Source: SOIA01 sp050116035 (GTDB taxonomy: Bacteria > Acidobacteriota > Aminicenantia > Aminicenantales > Aminicenantaceae). From it: a DNA stretch of 14,152 nucleotides. Within the stretch, counting starts at the first letter, position 1; each line of letters starts with the position of its first letter. The position numbers and the translations under genes were made by a program. The stretch spans positions 1 through 14,152 of the forward strand of contig JASFPJ010000054.1 of assembly GCA_050116035.1 (NCBI GenBank), in the 5' to 3' direction. The notes under the pieces are model-generated. The model was not told where the DNA came from and did no database searches. It saw only the letters and a list, made by a program, of their open reading frames with translations. Shown here in pieces: positions 6,727-13,595 of the stretch.

Positions 6727-7842
6727 ATGAGAAATATCCTGGATAGCCTCCATGTGTTCTTGGGCGGGATTCCATTCAGATGGCTGTTTCTGCTTGTTTT
6801 TTCTTTTCTCCTTGCTTTCTTTCTCACTCTGATTTTCAGGCGAATCGCGACAAAGCTCAAAATACTGGACCATCCTGAAGAGAGAAAGATACATGCGCAT
6901 CCCATTCCTCTTCTTGGAGGTCTGGCTATCTATGTTTCCTATGTGGTGACCATCTTCTTGAATTTCAGCTTTTCAGATGAGCTAAAAGGGGTTATTCTCG
7001 GCGGCACGGTCATTATAATAGTTGGGTTGATCGATGATGTTAAAGAACTGTCTGCCACATGGAAACTGGTCGCCCAGATTCTGGCCACGGGAATTCTCAT
7101 CTTCTATGGAGTCAGATTGAGCTTTTTACCGAACAACTGGTGGGGGATTGGAGGAGAGATTCTCTTGACTCTCATATGGGTTGTGGGTATTACCAACGCC
7201 GTTAACTTTTTCGATGGGATGGACGGACTGGCCACAGGCTCTATCGCGATCTGTTCCATGTCCTTTTTTGTCGTGGCTTTGCTCACCCAGCAGGTTTATC
7301 TGGGATATCTTACCATAGCCCTGGCCGGAAGCTGTCTGGCCTTCCTGATATATAATTTCAAACCGGCTTCCATTTTCCTGGGAGACGCGGGAAGCACGTT
7401 TTTGGGATTCACTGTGGCTGGGATAGCAGTCATGGGCGGATGGGCTGAGGGCAACCCGAAGGTAGCCCTGAGCTTGCCCCTGTTGATTTTAAGCGTGTTC
7501 ATCTTTGACATGGTGTACATATCTATTTCCAGAATATACAGAGGACGGGTGAAGAATCTCAGGCAATGGATCGAATACACCGGGAAGGACCATCTTCATC
7601 ACCGTCTGGTCGCTCTCGGATTATCCGAGCCTCAAGCGGTCCTCTTCATCTATTTGATCGCCGCTTGCCTGGGAATAGGCGGCATAAACTTAAGAGCCGC
7701 TGGCGATATCGTGATTTATCTTGAGATTCTCCAGGGATTGATTATCTTTGCTATTATTGTCATCCTGATTCTCCAGGGATTGATTATCTTTGCTATTATT
7801 GTCATCCTGATGCGCACAGGCCGAAAGTTAGCCAAAAAATAA
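6727..7842 (+). CDS. WecA/TagO-like polyprenyl-phosphate sugar-1-phosphate transferase
   Basis: This 371-residue integral membrane enzyme transfers a sugar-1-phosphate (often GlcNAc-1-P) from a UDP-sugar to undecaprenyl phosphate, the first committed step of many surface glycans. Motifs follow the family order: DHPEERKIHAHPIPLLGG (48-65), GLIDDVKEL (100-108) with the Asp103-Asp104 pair, NAVNFFDGMDGLATG (157-171), FLGDAGSTFLG (218-228) with Asp220, and the basic uridine-site segment GKDHLHHRL (286-294). About ten hydrophobic helices are visible. The C-terminus is unusual: ILQGLIIFAIIVIL occurs twice in a row (334-347 and 348-361), encoded by a perfect 42-bp tandem duplication, which lengthens the last hydrophobic stretch to about 33 residues. 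The ATG at 6727 follows GGAA and lies 15 nt after the aminotransferase stop, so it closes the plus-strand operon. The sugar donor specificity (GlcNAc, QuiNAc, FucNAc or other) is undetermined. Confidence 0.93.
   Translation: MRNILDSLHVFLGGIPFRWLFLLVFSFLLAFFLTLIFRRIATKLKILDHPEERKIHAHPIPLLGGLAIYVSYVVTIFLNFSFSDELKGVILGGTVIIIVGLIDDVKELSATWKLVAQILATGILIFYGVRLSFLPNNWWGIGGEILLTLIWVVGITNAVNFFDGMDGLATGSIAICSMSFFVVALLTQQVYLGYLTIALAGSCLAFLIYNFKPASIFLGDAGSTFLGFTVAGIAVMGGWAEGNPKVALSLPLLILSVFIFDMVYISISRIYRGRVKNLRQWIEYTGKDHLHHRLVALGLSEPQAVLFIYLIAACLGIGGINLRAAGDIVIYLEILQGLIIFAIIVILILQGLIIFAIIVILMRTGRKLAKK
7725..7811 (+). repeat. Perfect 42-bp tandem duplication inside the WecA-like gene
   Basis: The bases 7725-7769 are identical to 7767-7811, giving two adjacent copies with a 42-bp period and no mismatch. 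The unit is a multiple of three, so the reading frame is kept and 14 hydrophobic residues are duplicated. Perfect identity at synonymous positions implies a recent event or an assembly error. Confidence 0.95.
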
Positions 7843-7860
7843 TATTGATTTTTTATTAGA

Positions 7861-7890
7861 TGTCATTGCGAGCGAAGCGCGGCAATCTCA
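7861..7890 (+). repeat. Interspersed repeat TGTCATTGCGAG..., copy 1
   Basis: A full forward copy runs from TGTCATTGCGAGCGAAGCGC to GGCAATCTCA. It is identical to copy 3 at 7932-7961. This sequence type is a known non-coding intergenic repeat seen in unrelated bacteria; its function is unresolved. Confidence 0.9.
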
Positions 7891-7900
7891 GTCCTATTTA

Positions 7901-7927
7901 TGTCATTGCGAGCGTAGCCAGATCTCC
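7901..7927 (+). repeat. Interspersed repeat, copy 2 (divergent end)
   Basis: The 5' half TGTCATTGCGAGCG is intact, but the 3' half reads TAGCCAGATCTCC instead of AAGCGCGGCAATCTC. It is a variant or decayed copy in the forward orientation. Confidence 0.85.
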
Positions 7928-7931
7928 TTCA

Positions 7932-8020
7932 TGTCATTGCGAGCGAAGCGCGGCAATCTCATAAAAAAAATAAATTTTTCTCTATGAGATTGCCACGTCA
8001 CTTTGTTCCTCGCAATGACA
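7932..8020. repeat. Repeat copies 3 and 4 head-to-head, forming a long hairpin
   Basis: Copy 3 is forward (7932-7961) and copy 4 is reversed (7984-8020). Outer arms TGTCATTGCGAG (7932-7943) and CTCGCAATGACA (8009-8020) pair over 12 bp. Inner arms GGCAATCTCAT (7952-7962) and ATGAGATTGCC (7984-7994) pair over 11 bp around a 21-nt A/T-rich loop. The middle segments differ (CGAAGCGC against the GTCACTTTGTTC type) and would form an internal loop. A bidirectional terminator or RNA-stability role is possible. Confidence 0.9.
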
Positions 8021-8104
8021 GGTGAGTGAGACTGTCACATCACTTTGTTCCTCGCAATAACAGGTGAGTGAGACTGTCACGTCACTTTGTTCCTCGCAAT
8101 GACA
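8021..8104 (-). repeat. Repeat copies 5 and 6, reversed, on a 42-bp period
   Basis: Two near-identical reversed copies end at 8062 and 8104, exactly 42 nt apart, and copy 4 ends 42 nt earlier at 8020. Each contains CACTTTGTTCCTCGCAAT(G/A)ACA preceded by GGTGAGTGAGACTGTCAC. Copy 5 differs by CAATAACA in place of CAATGACA and CACATC in place of CACGTC. This looks like local tandem amplification of one reversed repeat. Confidence 0.9.
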
Positions 8105-8111
8105 CACTTTC

Positions 8112-8155
8112 CCATTGAGGATATTCACTCTCCCTCTGGCCGTTCGCAATGACAT
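8112..8155 (-). repeat. Decayed repeat copy 7
   Basis: Only the end GTTCGCAATGACA is well preserved, preceded by a loosely similar CTCCCTCTGGCC segment. It is probably a degenerate reversed member of the same family. Confidence 0.55.
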
Positions 8156-8284
8156 CTTTTTCTTCGTATCACTAATTGAAGTATTACTCGTTCTTTGTTA
8201 TTCATGAAATCTACGGAACCCTCTCATATTTCCAGAGAAGTTAACTCTTTTGGATGGGAAGCTTGATTGAAGAAAAGGATAGTA

Positions 8285-9442
8285 TTATGTCAGTAATTCT
8301 TCATACAGCGCGGCAATGTTTTTAACCATGCTTTCATGGCTATATCTTTGAGCCATCTTTTTTCCGGCTTCTCCCATTTTTCTTCTAATGTCTTTATTTT
8401 CGATGAGAATCTGAATGTGTTTGGCCAGTTCCTCTGGATTTTTCGGAGGGACCAGGAAGCCATTCTTCCCGTGGGTGACCAGATCCGGAATGCCTCCGAC
8501 GTCGCTGGCCACGATCGGGATTCCATGAGCCATGGCTTCCACGAGCACTCTTCCCATGCCCTCATTCAAAGAAGGGAGCAGGAATACATCGAAAACCGCG
8601 AGAATGCGAGCGATATCATCCCTCCAGCCCAGGAAAACGATGTTTTTTCCGACACCAGCCTCATTGGCTTTTTTTTGTAAATTCTCTTTGAGAGGTCCGC
8701 CTCCGGCCAATAGAAAATATGTGTGGGGATGTTCAGGAATGACGATTTGGGAAGCTTTGATCAAATAGTCAGGTCCTTTGACAGGGACAAGCCTGCCCGC
8801 TGTTCCCACCACGAATGAATCCTCAGGGAGCCCGGTCTCTTTTTTGAGCTTAATTTTTTCATCTAGAGTGTATTCCCGGAATTTTTCCAGATCGACTCCG
8901 CTGTGGATAACCGTCATTTTGTCCTCCGGGCAGGTCCTGTAAGAGATATAGTCTGCTTTTTCTCTGGGGGTCAGAGCCACAATCCTGTCCGTCATCCGGT
9001 TGGCGAGCTTTTCGAGTCGAATAAACAGTTTTGTTTTCAGGGGGCCGAAGTAACCAAAAAAAACATGGCCGTGGGGAGTGTGGACTATGAGGGGCGCTCC
9101 CGCGAGCCTGGCGGCAAATCGGCCCAGAAGGCCGGCCTTTGAAGTATGCGTGTGGACAACATCGAACTTTTCCTTCTTCAAGAGTCTCCATATTTTATAC
9201 AGAGCAATGGCATCGAAAACCACATTGATATTTCTCACAAGAACAGGAATATGGATGTATGGAATTCCGCACTCCTCGACTTGAGTTCGTCTCTCCTGGC
9301 TGGGGTCTTGAACGGGCCCGCTCATCAGAGTCACGTCATACCTTTGCTTGTCCAATCCTTTTACAGTCAGAAAAGTGTTTTCCGCGGAGCCGCCTTTATC
9401 CAGGCGGGTGATGATGTGAAGCACTTTGATTTTATCAGGCAT
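8285..9442 (-). CDS. Glycosyltransferase family 4 (GT-B fold)
   Basis: This 385-residue enzyme is a retaining GT4-type glycosyltransferase that uses a nucleotide sugar to extend a glycan on the cytoplasmic side. The N-terminal domain starts with KVLHIITRLDKGGSAENT (6-23), with the glycine-rich loop that contacts donor and acceptor. VHTHTSKAGLLGR (96-108) and HTPHGHVFFGYFG (121-133) match a common GT4 subgroup. The donor half has GRLVPVKGPDYLI (216-228) with Arg217 and Lys222, GGGP (247-250), and the EX7E pair Glu294 and Glu302 in NEGMGRVLVEAMA. Length is typical. It is the last gene of the minus-strand operon; its ATG overlaps the stop of the upstream GT9 gene by 8 nt (ATGCCTGA), implying coupled translation. 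The donor and acceptor sugars are unknown. No convincing terminator hairpin follows before the repeat-rich spacer. Confidence 0.93.
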   Translation of the reverse strand: MPDKIKVLHIITRLDKGGSAENTFLTVKGLDKQRYDVTLMSGPVQDPSQERRTQVEECGIPYIHIPVLVRNINVVFDAIALYKIWRLLKKEKFDVVHTHTSKAGLLGRFAARLAGAPLIVHTPHGHVFFGYFGPLKTKLFIRLEKLANRMTDRIVALTPREKADYISYRTCPEDKMTVIHSGVDLEKFREYTLDEKIKLKKETGLPEDSFVVGTAGRLVPVKGPDYLIKASQIVIPEHPHTYFLLAGGGPLKENLQKKANEAGVGKNIVFLGWRDDIARILAVFDVFLLPSLNEGMGRVLVEAMAHGIPIVASDVGGIPDLVTHGKNGFLVPPKNPEELAKHIQILIENKDIRRKMGEAGKKMAQRYSHESMVKNIAALYEELLT

Positions 9443-10493
9443 GTTGACTCAGTCTTTTTTTTACCTCTTCTATCACGTCCTTGACCGTGATTGAATCCAA
9501 ACACTCGATATGATCACAGCGAACAGGTTTCCCGGCATAACAGGGACTGCAGGTCATATCTTTCCTGATCACTGCGGATGAGTCGGGATAGGGTCCGGTC
9601 CGCCTCGGGTCTGTGGGACCGAATATGCCGATGACCGGAGCGCTCACTGCCGATGCGACGTGCAGGAGCCCGCTGTCGTTGCTGATGAACAGGCTGCATT
9701 TTTCTATCAAGGCGGCGGTTTCGGAAAGAGTTGTTTGGCCGGTCATGATGAGAGGCTGGGTTCGCATCATTCCGCTTATGTCTTCAACCAGTTTGGTTTC
9801 TTCAGCTCCTCCGAAGAATATCACTGAGGCGCCCAAGTCGCTGATGAGGCTATCGGCCAGTTCGGAAAATCTTTCTTTGGGCCATCTCTTGAAGCCAGCC
9901 TGGTGGACGCCAGACCCGGGATGCACGCCCACGATTAATTTGCCTTCGAGGTTGTTTTGAGCGAAATATTTTTGGGCATAATCTTTATCTTCTTTTGATC
10001 TCTGGATGAATAGGTTCCGGTCCTCGACTTCTATCCCCAATCTCTGGACCAAACGAATGTTGCTTTCCACTTCATGTTCGTTTTTATCGAACGGGACTCT
10101 CAGATTGTAGAAAAATCCTCTTCTGTTGATATTTTCTCCAAGCCTATGCTTGATTCCCGCAAGGGTGCAGAGAAGCCCGCTCTTCAACGGATTCGTCCCG
10201 GTAGAGGTGATGCTCAGGTTGAAATTTTCTTTCCTGAGCTTTCGAATGAGTCTGATGTTCCCTGAAAAGCCTGTGAATTTTTTAGGCTCGATAATGATCT
10301 TTTGATCGATGAGATCGCTTTCCTTTATGGCTTTTTCAGCGCCATAGGGGCCCAGCAAAAAACTGAAGGCGGAGGAGGGGAGAGCCTTTCGCAACGCTTT
10401 CAGAACCGGGGTGAGAAAGATCATGTTGCCGATCCCGCCCATCATGATGATCAAAACATTCTTGACTGTGGAAAGGTCGAGTTGTTTCGTCAT
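9435..10493 (-). CDS. Glycosyltransferase family 9 (heptosyltransferase-like), Asp-to-Asn variant
   Basis: This 352-residue protein belongs to GT9, the family of ADP-heptose:LPS heptosyltransferases and related inverting enzymes. The N-terminus reads NVLIIMMGGIGNMIFLTPVL (12-31). At the position where many members have the catalytic-base Asp (GD), this protein has Asn23. Other motifs are intact: GVHPGSG (189-195), FKRWP (201-205), SNDSGLLHVA (271-280) and IFGPTDPRRTGPY (290-302). A cysteine-containing tail, CSPCY then CDHIECL (Cys315, 318, 326, 331), is seen in many GT9 relatives. It starts 1 nt after the stop of the other GT9 gene and overlaps the following GT4. It may add a heptose or other core sugar; the Asn raises the chance of altered activity. 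Residues 142-164 and the surrounding helices are otherwise family-like, with no membrane segment. Confidence 0.9.
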   Translation of the reverse strand: MTKQLDLSTVKNVLIIMMGGIGNMIFLTPVLKALRKALPSSAFSFLLGPYGAEKAIKESDLIDQKIIIEPKKFTGFSGNIRLIRKLRKENFNLSITSTGTNPLKSGLLCTLAGIKHRLGENINRRGFFYNLRVPFDKNEHEVESNIRLVQRLGIEVEDRNLFIQRSKEDKDYAQKYFAQNNLEGKLIVGVHPGSGVHQAGFKRWPKERFSELADSLISDLGASVIFFGGAEETKLVEDISGMMRTQPLIMTGQTTLSETAALIEKCSLFISNDSGLLHVASAVSAPVIGIFGPTDPRRTGPYPDSSAVIRKDMTCSPCYAGKPVRCDHIECLDSITVKDVIEEVKKRLSQHA

Positions 10494-10494
10494 C

Positions 10495-11637
10495 TTATTT
10501 CTTTGTTTTTTTGATCTTGGATATTTGAGTTTCCGCCGCGTCGAGCATATCCTCGACAGTGATCAATTTCATGCACTCAAGTGTTTTGAGTCTACAGTGT
10601 CCCTCATTGCAGGGCATGCAGGGGAGGTCCTTGTGTATGACTATATCTTCCTCACCTTGAGGCCACCATCTCTCCGGAAGAGTCGGGCCCATGGTGGACA
10701 CGGTCAGCGTCCCCAAGGCCGTGGCCATGTGGAGTGGGCCAGAGTTGTTGCAGATCAGCAGATGGCAGGATTGAAGGAGTGCGAGGAGGTCTCCCAACGG
10801 CTCGTTGATAAAAACTAAAGGGGAGTGGGCCATGTGTGTGGTTATCTGCTGGATTATCCCCTCTTCTTTGGGCCCGCCTATAAGGACGATGCGGGCGTTG
10901 TATTTTTCTATCAATTTATCCGCGACTCCCGCAAACCGCTCTGTCAACCATCTTTGAGTGGGATAATATCCTCCAGGATGAATTCCGATGAGAAGCGTGT
11001 CACTTTTCACTTTATTATCTTGGAGGAATTTTTTCACTGTGTCTGTAGCCTCTTTGGAGGCGCTTATTTTAAGGCTTTTGTCCTTTGTTTCCAGTCCGAT
11101 ACTTTGGACGACATTCAGTATCTCATCGATGGCATGAATGACCTCTTTTGGAGGCGTGACTGGCCGGTGGAACAGCAGGCCTCGCTTCCAGGTGTCATAT
11201 CCCACTCTGAACTTGGCTCCGCTCAACCAGGTCCATAATGCCCCTTCAAAAGTGTAGTCGCAAGTGAGGTCCACGGCCAGATCGAAAGAATTGTAAGATA
11301 ATTTTCTGACCTGCTTGGCTTTCTTCAGGAATGATGAATCTTTTTCGTAGGGAACGACAGCATCAATGTATGGAATTCTCTCCAGGATGTCTTTGGTGTA
11401 AGCATCAGCGAAAACAGTGACCTGGCTCTTCGGAAGGCTTTCCTTGATGGCCCGGAAAGCGGGGAGTGAAAGGATAACATCTCCCACTCTTTTCAGGGAA
11501 ATGATCAGGACACTTCGTACAGACTCTCTGTCAAATTCCTTTTTTCGCAGAGGTGAGGTCAATCCAGACAGAATCAAGAACTTGAGGGCTCTAATGCTCA
11601 AGTACAGGCTCTTAATAGCTTTTAGAATTTTTCTCAT
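10495..11637 (-). CDS. Glycosyltransferase family 9 (heptosyltransferase-like), canonical Asp
   Basis: This 380-residue protein is a second GT9 enzyme, a diverged paralogue of its downstream neighbour. A basic N-terminal extension of about 40 residues with a hydrophobic stretch may associate with the membrane. SVLIISLKRVGDVILSLPAF (42-61) keeps the family Asp at 53. IGIHPGGYYPTQRW (217-230), VLIGGPKEE (251-259), CNNSGPLHMATALG (296-309) and STMGPTLPERWWP (314-326) follow the nucleotide-binding half of GT9. The tail carries CMPCNEGHC and LECM (Cys340, 343, 348, 355), paralleling the cysteines of the neighbour. It starts 15 nt after the methyltransferase stop, and its own stop lies 1 nt before the next start. 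Two adjacent GT9 enzymes usually add successive core sugars, which suggests a heptose-like inner core. The sugar itself is not determinable from sequence. Confidence 0.92.
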   Translation of the reverse strand: MRKILKAIKSLYLSIRALKFLILSGLTSPLRKKEFDRESVRSVLIISLKRVGDVILSLPAFRAIKESLPKSQVTVFADAYTKDILERIPYIDAVVPYEKDSSFLKKAKQVRKLSYNSFDLAVDLTCDYTFEGALWTWLSGAKFRVGYDTWKRGLLFHRPVTPPKEVIHAIDEILNVVQSIGLETKDKSLKISASKEATDTVKKFLQDNKVKSDTLLIGIHPGGYYPTQRWLTERFAGVADKLIEKYNARIVLIGGPKEEGIIQQITTHMAHSPLVFINEPLGDLLALLQSCHLLICNNSGPLHMATALGTLTVSTMGPTLPERWWPQGEEDIVIHKDLPCMPCNEGHCRLKTLECMKLITVEDMLDAAETQISKIKKTKK

Positions 11638-11652
11638 CGTGTGTTCTTTCTT

Positions 11653-12477
11653 TTATGGTTTGACTGCATAGATTTTAAAGGCTTCTCCATAGTTCTGTCT
11701 TGTGAGTGAGTGGACCAAAAATGTCAGAAAATCCACTATTTTTTTTGGGAATTCGATCTGAGCGAGATCCAGTTTTGTGTCGAGGACCGCGTAACCTGCC
11801 TCTTTGAGCAATCGAGAGAGAGAACGAGGAGAAAAATGCCATAAATGCAGCTCCTTGGCGTGTATTGAAAACAGCTTTAATTTTTTCCATTTGGCCAGGA
11901 GATACAGAACCCGGGTGATGATGTTATTCAGGTTCGGAACAGCCACAACCAGCAATCCGTCCTTTTTTAATATCCTGTGGATTTCTTTGAGTGTCGCTTT
12001 GGGGTCAGGGAGATGTTCCAAAGCATGCCAGAGAGTCACGACATCAAATCGAGCCGAAGGAAAGTGCGCCTCTTCCAGGTCTCCTCTGAAAACTTCGATT
12101 CCATAGGTTTCCTGAACGTATCGACAGGCATATTCTGAAATTTCTGTTCCGGATACTTCGAACCCGGATTCTTTCGCGAGCCTCAGGAAAGTTCCTGACC
12201 CAAAACCCACATCCAGCAGTTGTCCTTTCTGTTTGTATTTCAGAAGCTCTTTGAGTCTCCTTTTCCACATCGGGATCCTTCTCTTCATCTGTTTTTCCAG
12301 CCATTCTTTATAATAATCTTCCTGGTAATGGTCTTCGATCGATCCCTTATCTGGCTGGGGATTAGTGAAGACAAGGCCGCATGTCCGGCATCTCACGACT
12401 TGAAATGGGTCTTCAGCCTTCTGGACTAATTCTGTATCGTTCCCGCCACAGAAATTACAGTTCACCGCTTTTGGCAT
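11653..12477 (-). CDS. Class I SAM-dependent methyltransferase with N-terminal zinc-ribbon-like motif
   Basis: This 274-residue methyltransferase has an N-terminal CNFC...CRTC pair of CxxC motifs (Cys7, 10, 30, 33) that probably binds zinc, as in a common group of glycan-cluster methyltransferases. The Rossmann domain has motif I LLDVGFGSGTFL (87-98), an acidic strand-2 end at VSGTEIS (108-114), and the post-motif LWHALEHLPDP (149-159) typical of the UbiE/Methyltransf_11 type. The C-terminal third (about 185-274) has LHLWHFSPRSLSRLLKEAGY, commonly seen in these enzymes. GAGGAG 5 nt upstream supports the ATG at 12475-12477. The gene overlaps the upstream GT4 by 16 nt. It probably O- or N-methylates a sugar or a chain end of the glycan built by this operon. 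The acceptor is unknown. Confidence 0.92.
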   Translation of the reverse strand: MPKAVNCNFCGGNDTELVQKAEDPFQVVRCRTCGLVFTNPQPDKGSIEDHYQEDYYKEWLEKQMKRRIPMWKRRLKELLKYKQKGQLLDVGFGSGTFLRLAKESGFEVSGTEISEYACRYVQETYGIEVFRGDLEEAHFPSARFDVVTLWHALEHLPDPKATLKEIHRILKKDGLLVVAVPNLNNIITRVLYLLAKWKKLKLFSIHAKELHLWHFSPRSLSRLLKEAGYAVLDTKLDLAQIEFPKKIVDFLTFLVHSLTRQNYGEAFKIYAVKP

Positions 12478-13592
12478 AAAAGCTCCTCGTAAATTTTTTC
12501 GATTTGAGAAATATTGTTCTCGATGCTGAACAACTTTTCTGCGCGCGTCCTTCCCGCTTCACCCATTCGATTCCGTTTCGTCTCATCTTTGATTAAATCC
12601 AGGATGGATTCTGCCAGAGAATGGGAATCTTCGGGGGGGACCAGGATGCCTGTGATTCCGTCCTCGACGGCTTCAGGATTTCCTCCGGAGTTTGTGGCTA
12701 TCACTGGTTTTGAAGACGCCATGGCCTCGATAATGACTCGGGAAAGCCCTTCCAGGTGAGTGGTTGATGGGAGGACCGAAATATCCAGCAGGCTCGTTAT
12801 TCGAGGAATGTCCTCCCGGAAGCCGGTGAACACGACTTTTCCCGAAAGGCCCAAATCTTTGCTCAAATCCTCTAATTTCTGCCTGTAAAATTGGTTTCCA
12901 TCCCCGACAATCATGAATTTGACTTCAGGAGTTTGCTTGATTACCTGAGCGGCGGCTTTTAAAAAAACATCCTGTCCTTTTCCTGGAATCAGCTGACCCA
13001 GTGTTCCGACGAGAATCCGATCCTTCTCGATTCCAAACTCCTCTCTCAATTGACTGTCTGGCGGTTGGGGGGTGAATTCGGTTAAATCCACTCCGTTGTA
13101 GATGATAACAACCTTTTCCTGAGCCGACTCAAACTCTTGGAATCTTTGACTGGCCGCTTTGGATACAGCGATCACCTTGTGAGCCCGATTAAACAGAAAT
13201 TTTTCAAAAGATTTTTTCTCAGGCGTGCTGACACGCACATGCCAGATCAGGGGCGTTCCTGTGGATCGGGCCGCTCTGCCCGCATAAAAAGCCTGACGGG
13301 GAGAATCGGTATGGATGAGATCAATGTCTTTCCTTGTAATGAGCCTTTTGAGTTTAAAAACAGTGGCAGCCGTCGAAATGACGTTCGGGCTCTTTATGCG
13401 TCCCATCTTGATTATATGTGTCTCAACACCCTGGTTCTCTGCTTTTTCGACCAAATCTCCCTCGGATGGACAGACCAGGAAAGGTTTGAATTTTTTTCTG
13501 TCCAACCTCTCTAAGAGCAGAAGAAGGCTTCTCTGTCCGCCTCCGAGCATCTGCCCGGAGAGAGAGGTATACAGGATATTATGCTGTTTCAT
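12462..13592 (-). CDS. Glycosyltransferase family 4 (GT-B fold)
   Basis: This 376-residue retaining glycosyltransferase has an N-terminal acceptor domain starting with NILYTSLSGQMLGGGQRSLL (5-24), where the GGGQRS loop matches the glycine-rich GT4 loop. DLIHTDSPRQAFYAGRAAR (91-109) and WHVRVS (117-122) follow. In the donor domain GTLGQLIPGKGQD (196-208) has Gln200 at the position commonly occupied by Arg and Lys205 retained. VGDG (229-232) and the EX7E pair Glu281 and Glu289 in LEGLSRVIIEAMA complete the site. Length is normal. Its ATG lies 3 nt downstream of the stop of the preceding GT4, and its own 3' end overlaps the methyltransferase by 16 nt and supplies that gene's ribosome-binding site. 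It is one of three GT4 enzymes in the operon, and probably adds one of the successive sugars of the repeat unit or core. Confidence 0.93.
   Translation of the reverse strand: MKQHNILYTSLSGQMLGGGQRSLLLLLERLDRKKFKPFLVCPSEGDLVEKAENQGVETHIIKMGRIKSPNVISTAATVFKLKRLITRKDIDLIHTDSPRQAFYAGRAARSTGTPLIWHVRVSTPEKKSFEKFLFNRAHKVIAVSKAASQRFQEFESAQEKVVIIYNGVDLTEFTPQPPDSQLREEFGIEKDRILVGTLGQLIPGKGQDVFLKAAAQVIKQTPEVKFMIVGDGNQFYRQKLEDLSKDLGLSGKVVFTGFREDIPRITSLLDISVLPSTTHLEGLSRVIIEAMASSKPVIATNSGGNPEAVEDGITGILVPPEDSHSLAESILDLIKDETKRNRMGEAGRTRAEKLFSIENNISQIEKIYEELLCQKR
12483..12488 (-). promoter_or_regulatory. Ribosome-binding site of the methyltransferase inside the GT4 coding end
   Basis: On the minus strand GAGGAG precedes the ATG (12475-12477) by 5 nt. 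It encodes Glu-Glu near the GT4 C-terminus, so the site is shared with coding sequence and fits coupled translation. Confidence 0.65.
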
Positions 13593-13595
13593 CTG

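Larger units (their letters stand above)
7843..8284. other. Convergent intergenic region filled with TGTCATTGCGAG repeats
   Basis: This 442-base spacer lies between the ends of the plus-strand and minus-strand operons. It contains no credible gene. Positions 7861-8155 are occupied by copies of one interspersed repeat in both orientations. The remaining 8156-8284 is AT-rich, and I see neither a clear U-tract terminator nor a promoter there. The palindromes may serve as bidirectional transcription stops for the two converging operons; that is inference. Confidence 0.75.

Noticed and set aside
7725..8104. Link between the 42-bp coding duplication and the 42-bp period of the intergenic repeat
   Set aside because: The units share no sequence, and the equal period is most likely coincidence.
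7861..8155. Possible CRISPR array
   Set aside because: Copies occur in both orientations and with irregular spacing. The 42-bp periodic part repeats its spacer too, so there are no unique spacers, and no cas gene is present.
10411..11238. Two plus-strand open frames of about 135 codons opposite the GT9 genes
   Set aside because: Both are antisense to well-supported GT9 coding sequence and show no family features or ribosome-binding sites.
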